The position numbers were made by a program, and so were the translations under genes. From NCBI GenBank assembly GCA_964632795.1, contig CAZWEZ010000084.1:1-16719 (forward strand): a DNA stretch of 16,719 nucleotides, read 5' to 3'. Shown piece by piece: positions 13,316 through 16,719 of this stretch. The notes under the pieces are model-generated. The model was not told the origin of the DNA and made no database searches. It saw only the letters and a list, made by a program, of their open reading frames with translations. This DNA is from CAZWEZ01 sp964632795. Lineage in GTDB: Bacteria > Pseudomonadota > Alphaproteobacteria > Rhodospirillales > 2-02-FULL-58-16. The stretch's first letter is position 1. Each line of letters opens with the position of its first letter.

Positions 13316-14554
13316 ATGAGCAGGAAAACCTGGAAAAATCCGATCATCGAATGGATCGACTACCGGCTGCCGATCTTCTCGTTCATGGACAACGAGCTCG
13401 GCGAGTACCCGATGCCCAAGAACCTGAACTACTGGTGGAACGCCGGGTTCGTGGGCGGCGTCATGCTGATGGTGCTGATAATCACCGGCATCTTCCTGGC
13501 CATGTACTACACGCCGCACGTGGATTACGCCTTCGTCTCCATCGAGCGGATCATGCGCGACGTCAACTACGGCTGGCTGATCCGCTACCTGCACTCCAAC
13601 GGCTCCTCGATGTTCTTCCTGGTGATCTACATCCACATGTTCCGCGGCCTCTACTACGGGTCCTACAAGAACCCCCGCGAGGTGCTGTGGATCATCGGCG
13701 TGGTGATCATATTGATCATGGTCCCCGCGGCCTTCATGGGCTACGTGCTGGTCTGGGGCCAGATGAGCTTCTGGGCGGCGACCGTGATCACCAGCATGTT
13801 CTCGGTGATCCCGTGGTTCGGCGAGGATATCCTGCACTGGCTGTGGGGCGGCTATTCGGTGTCCAACCCGACCCTCAACCGCTTCTTCTCGTTCCACTAC
13901 CTGGTGCCGTTCATTATCCTCGGGCTGGTCTTCGTGCACCTGTGGGCGCTGCACGTGCACAAGTCGTCCAACCCGCTGGGGATCGACCCCAAGGGACCCC
14001 AGGACACCATCCCGTTCTCGCCCTACTACACGATCAAGGACCTGTTCGGACTCAGCGCGGTGTTCGTGGTGTTCATGTTCTTCGTCTTCTTCGCCCCCAA
14101 CTTCTTCGCCGAGCCCGACAACTACATCCCCGCCATGCGCATGAAGACGCCCCACCAGATCGTTCCCGAGTGGTACCTGTTGCCGTATTACACGTTACTC
14201 AAGGTGGTGCCCCACAAGACGCTCGGGGTGATCGTCATGTTCGCCGCCCAGGGCCTGCTGCTGGTGGCCCCGTGGCTCGACACCTCGAAGGTCCGGAGCT
14301 GCAAGTTCCGGCCCATCTACCGGCAGTTTTTCTGGATCCTGGTGGTCGACGTCATCGTCCTCGGCTGGGCCGGCGCCTACCCGCCGGAGGGCATCTACCT
14401 GCTGATCGGACGGATCGCCACCGTCTACTACTTCGCCCACTTCCTGATCGTGATGCCGGTGGTCGGCTGGCTGGAACGGCCGTCGCAGTTGCCCGAAAGC
14501 ATCAGCGCCGCGGTGACCAAGGAAGGCTCGGGCCGCGTCAAGGAGGTCGGATAA
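13316..14554 (+). CDS. petB: Cytochrome b subunit of the bc1 complex
   Basis: The 412-residue integral membrane subunit carries both quinone sites and two b haems. Haem ligand pairs are His93/His107 in helix B and His194/His208 in helix D, each with 13 residues between, the spacing of bc1-type (not b6f-type) cytochrome b. The Qo-site PEWY motif is at 284-287 (VPEWYLLPYYTLL), and the cd-helix region WAATVITSMFSVIP is intact. About eight membrane helices can be drawn, with the C-terminal half fused in the same chain as in proteobacteria. The ATG at 13316 lies 12 nt after petA, with only a weak purine-rich ribosome site (GGGGACCGGAAAA). Its TAA overlaps the petC ATG (TAATG). Confidence 0.96.
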   Translation: MSRKTWKNPIIEWIDYRLPIFSFMDNELGEYPMPKNLNYWWNAGFVGGVMLMVLIITGIFLAMYYTPHVDYAFVSIERIMRDVNYGWLIRYLHSNGSSMFFLVIYIHMFRGLYYGSYKNPREVLWIIGVVIILIMVPAAFMGYVLVWGQMSFWAATVITSMFSVIPWFGEDILHWLWGGYSVSNPTLNRFFSFHYLVPFIILGLVFVHLWALHVHKSSNPLGIDPKGPQDTIPFSPYYTIKDLFGLSAVFVVFMFFVFFAPNFFAEPDNYIPAMRMKTPHQIVPEWYLLPYYTLLKVVPHKTLGVIVMFAAQGLLLVAPWLDTSKVRSCKFRPIYRQFFWILVVDVIVLGWAGAYPPEGIYLLIGRIATVYYFAHFLIVMPVVGWLERPSQLPESISAAVTKEGSGRVKEVG

Positions 14555-15333
14555 TGTCTGGCAAGCGCATTCATCGTCTGGCCGCGGCGGCCGCGCTGGC
14601 CGCCGCGGCCGGCTTCGTGTCGGCCCCCGCCGGGGCCGTCGAGATATTTGATCCGCCGTCCCAGGAGTGGGCGTTCGAAGGCATCTTCGGGACCTACGAC
14701 CGCGCCGTCATGCAGCGCGGCTACCAGGTCTATGTCGAGGTCTGCTCGGGCTGCCACTCGCTCGACCTCCTCTACTTCCGCAACCTCGGGGAGATCGGCT
14801 TCAGCGAGGACCAGGTCAAGGCGATCGCCGCCGAATACGAGGTCGAGGACGGTCCCAACGACGAGGGCGAGATGTACCTGCGCCCGGGGCTGACGTCCGA
14901 CGCCTTCGTCGCCCCGTACGCCAACGACAAGGCGGCCCGCTACGCCAACGAAGGCGCCCTGCCGCCGGACCTTTCGGTGATCACCAAGGCCCGCCACGAC
15001 GGCGCCAACTACCTCTACGCCCTGCTTGCCGGCTACAAGGACGAGGTCCCGGAAGGCGTCGTGTTGACGGAGGGGGTGTTCTACAACGAATACTTCCCCG
15101 GCCACCTGTTCTCGATGGCGCCGGTGATCGAGGACGAACTGGTCGAGTACGGGGACGGCACCAAGGCCACCGCCGAACAGATCACCCGGGACGTCGTCAC
15201 CTTCCTGGCCTGGGCCTCCGAACCCGAGATGGAGGCACGCAAGAGCCTGGGCCGATACGTCATGCTCTACTTGATCGTGCTGACCGCCATGCTCTACGCC
15301 CTCAAGCGGAGAATCTGGTCCGACGTCCACTAA
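14554..15333 (+). CDS. petC: Cytochrome c1 subunit of the bc1 complex
   Basis: A 259-residue haem c protein that accepts electrons from the Rieske centre and donates them to soluble cytochrome c. A Sec signal peptide ends near PAGA/VE (residue 28). Covalent haem attachment is at Cys64-x-x-Cys67-His68 (CSGCHS). Met188 in LFSMAP is the expected sixth ligand; the family usually shows MPPPL-like sequence here, and this protein has MAPVI. A C-terminal helix (about 235-251, VMLYLIVLTAMLYAL) followed by KRR anchors it with a cytoplasmic tail. The ATG overlaps the petB stop, with an excellent AAGGAGGT 6 nt upstream inside petB, so stoichiometric translation is likely. The TAA stop overlaps the end of the convergent M16 gene by 4 bp. 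Confidence 0.95.
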   Translation: MSGKRIHRLAAAAALAAAAGFVSAPAGAVEIFDPPSQEWAFEGIFGTYDRAVMQRGYQVYVEVCSGCHSLDLLYFRNLGEIGFSEDQVKAIAAEYEVEDGPNDEGEMYLRPGLTSDAFVAPYANDKAARYANEGALPPDLSVITKARHDGANYLYALLAGYKDEVPEGVVLTEGVFYNEYFPGHLFSMAPVIEDELVEYGDGTKATAEQITRDVVTFLAWASEPEMEARKSLGRYVMLYLIVLTAMLYALKRRIWSDVH

Positions 15334-16664
15334 TCCCGGGCGTCAACGCCTTCGGGCTCGCCGACCACCACCACGGCCAGCGATTCGGCGTCCAGCAGGC
15401 GCCGCGCGACCCGGTTGACGATCTCGGGCGTCACCGCCTCGATGTAGCCGTTGCGCCGCTCCAGATAGTCGATGCCGAGGTTTTCGAGCTGCATCCCGAC
15501 GAGGATCGACGCGATGCGGTCGCTGGAGGTGAAGCGCAGGGGGAACGATCCCGTCATGTAGGTCTTGGCGTCGGCCAGCTCCGTGGCCCCGATCCCGTCC
15601 CGGGCCAGGCGTCCCCAGACCTCGCGGACCACCTTCAGGGTCTCGCCGACCTGGGGGTTGGCGGTGCCGGCGCCGCCCAGGATCAGGGCCGCGTGGTCCA
15701 GGGGATAGAGGCCGGAATAGACCGAATAGGCCAACCCCCGCTTTTCGCGGACCTCGTCGTAGAGGCGCGAGGTGAAGCCGCCGCCGCCGAGCACGTGGTT
15801 GAGCACCGAGACGACGTAGAAGTCGGGGTCGTCGCGCTTGACGCCCGCCTGGCCGAACATGATGGCGCTTTGGGGCACCGGCTTGCGGATCACCACGATC
15901 TGTCCCGTGGCCTCCGGGACGGTGTCGTCCAGCCGCCATGGGCCGGCCTTTTCCGGCAACCCGGCGAAGGTCGCCGCGATCAGTCCCGACAGTTCGCCGG
16001 CGGTGATGTCGCCGACGACGCCGATAGCCAGGGTGTCGCGGGCCAGCCGCCGGGCGACGAACCCCCTGAGGTCGCCGGCGGTGATGGCGCCGATGCTGTC
16101 GGGCGTGCCGCGGACCGGGCGGCCGTAGGGATGACGGGGAAACAGCAGTTTCATCAGGGCGCGGCTGGCCACGGTTTCGGGGTCCTCGCTGTCGCGCCGC
16201 AGCCCGGCCAGGATCTGGCTGCGGATCCGGTCGACCGGTTCGGTATCGAAACGGGGCTCGGTCAGGGCCAGGCGGAGCAGCTCGAAGGCGACGGCGCGGT
16301 TCTCGGTGAGGGTCTTCAGGGTGCCGCCGAAGGTGTCGCGCCCGGCGTCGAACCCGAGGCTGATCGACAGCTCCTCCAGGCGTCCCTGGAAGGCCTGGCT
16401 GTCGAGCTCCCCGGCGCCCTCGTCGAGGGTCGCCGAAACCATCCTGGCCAGGCCCTCCTTGCCCGCCGGGTCGAGGGCGGCAGCGCCGCGGAAGACGAAG
16501 CGGACGGCGATGATGGGGTTGGTGTGGTCCTCGACCAGCCACGCCTCGAGGCCGCCGGAGGCGGCCACCCGCTGGATCTCGATGGCGGCGGCCGGGGCGG
16601 CCGCCCAAACCAGCGCCACCAGCACGGCGCAGACCTGGAACAGGCGGGCCAGCGCCGCCACCAC
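15330..16664 (-). CDS. M16B peptidase-family protein lacking the HxxEH zinc site (inactive-subunit type)
   Basis: The 444-residue product has the double-lobe pitrilysin/processing-peptidase fold and a Sec signal peptide (core AVLVALVWA, cleavage near PAAA at residue 27), so it should act in the periplasm. The position where active members have HxxEH reads Arg74-Met-Val-Ser77-Ala78 (GLARMVSATLDEGAG), so both zinc His and the catalytic Glu are missing. The C-terminal lobe keeps the RLYDEVREKRGLAYSVY substrate-pocket motif (about residues 297-315). This pattern is known for the non-catalytic partner of heterodimeric bacterial M16B enzymes; the active subunit is expected next door, probably upstream beyond the right edge. 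The start is GTG 16664, with a poor ribosome site; the frame stays open to the edge, so a start outside the window is possible. It is convergent with petC. Confidence 0.85.
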   Translation of the reverse strand: MVAALARLFQVCAVLVALVWAAAPAAAIEIQRVAASGGLEAWLVEDHTNPIIAVRFVFRGAAALDPAGKEGLARMVSATLDEGAGELDSQAFQGRLEELSISLGFDAGRDTFGGTLKTLTENRAVAFELLRLALTEPRFDTEPVDRIRSQILAGLRRDSEDPETVASRALMKLLFPRHPYGRPVRGTPDSIGAITAGDLRGFVARRLARDTLAIGVVGDITAGELSGLIAATFAGLPEKAGPWRLDDTVPEATGQIVVIRKPVPQSAIMFGQAGVKRDDPDFYVVSVLNHVLGGGGFTSRLYDEVREKRGLAYSVYSGLYPLDHAALILGGAGTANPQVGETLKVVREVWGRLARDGIGATELADAKTYMTGSFPLRFTSSDRIASILVGMQLENLGIDYLERRNGYIEAVTPEIVNRVARRLLDAESLAVVVVGEPEGVDARD

Positions 16665-16719
16665 ATACCAAGGTGCACTGATAATGACCCATAGAGACGG
16701 CTTTCCAAGGCTTTCGGCT

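Noticed and set aside
13351..14553. Long plus-strand frame inside petB in phase with petC
   Set aside because: It is an open out-of-frame shadow of cytochrome b; the cytochrome c1 start with its strong ribosome site and signal peptide is at 14554.

Overview
The window is GC-rich with dense, mostly operonic genes. It looks like an alphaproteobacterium, probably Rhodospirillales-like. The grounds are a cytochrome bc1 operon (Tat-exported Rieske protein, bc1-type cytochrome b with 13-residue haem spacings and PEWY, membrane-anchored cytochrome c1), a FixL/FixJ-like two-component remnant, a TrmL methyltransferase and a complete YejABEF-type peptide transporter. Taxonomy is inferred from gene content only.

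Layout. 1-336 (+): the C-terminal end of a sensor histidine kinase, translationally overlapping a response regulator that is cut off after 24 recognisable residues. 337-552: no gene; several small inverted repeats that look like repeat or mobile-element debris at the breakpoint. 553-3474 (-): a large exported protein with WD40-like repeats and a C-terminal caspase-like (C14) domain with an intact His/Cys dyad. 3475-3584: a divergent control region holding two nested dyads. 3585-5098 (+): a three-gene cassette made of a 44-residue secreted peptide with a Cys-containing 14-residue predicted mature end, a stand-alone cyclic-nucleotide-binding protein, and a radical SAM protein with a SPASM-like Cys-rich tail. 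5111-5208: a perfect AT-rich 47-bp inverted repeat with a 4-nt loop between convergent genes. 5218-12502 (-): trmL, yejA, yejB, yejE, yejF and a GhrA-type 2-hydroxyacid dehydrogenase, the last four coupled by overlapping or near-overlapping stops and starts. 12503-12748: a divergent promoter region. 12749-15333 (+): petA, petB, petC. 15330-16664 (-): an M16B peptidase homologue lacking the HxxEH zinc site, overlapping the end of petC by 4 bp.

How the genes may work together. The bc1 genes form an ordinary respiratory operon, but the Rieske protein has Gly where high-potential homologues have Ser beside the cluster, which predicts a lowered midpoint potential. The Yej genes would import oligopeptides; the dehydrogenase at the operon end suggests that 2-oxoacid reduction is co-expressed with uptake.

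The best candidate for an undescribed system is 553-5098: small secreted peptide, cNMP sensor and radical SAM/SPASM-like enzyme, diverging from an exported WD40-caspase across a shared palindromic control region and closed by the long palindrome. A modified, exported peptide (RiPP-like) is a hypothesis from gene order and motifs, not something the sequence proves.
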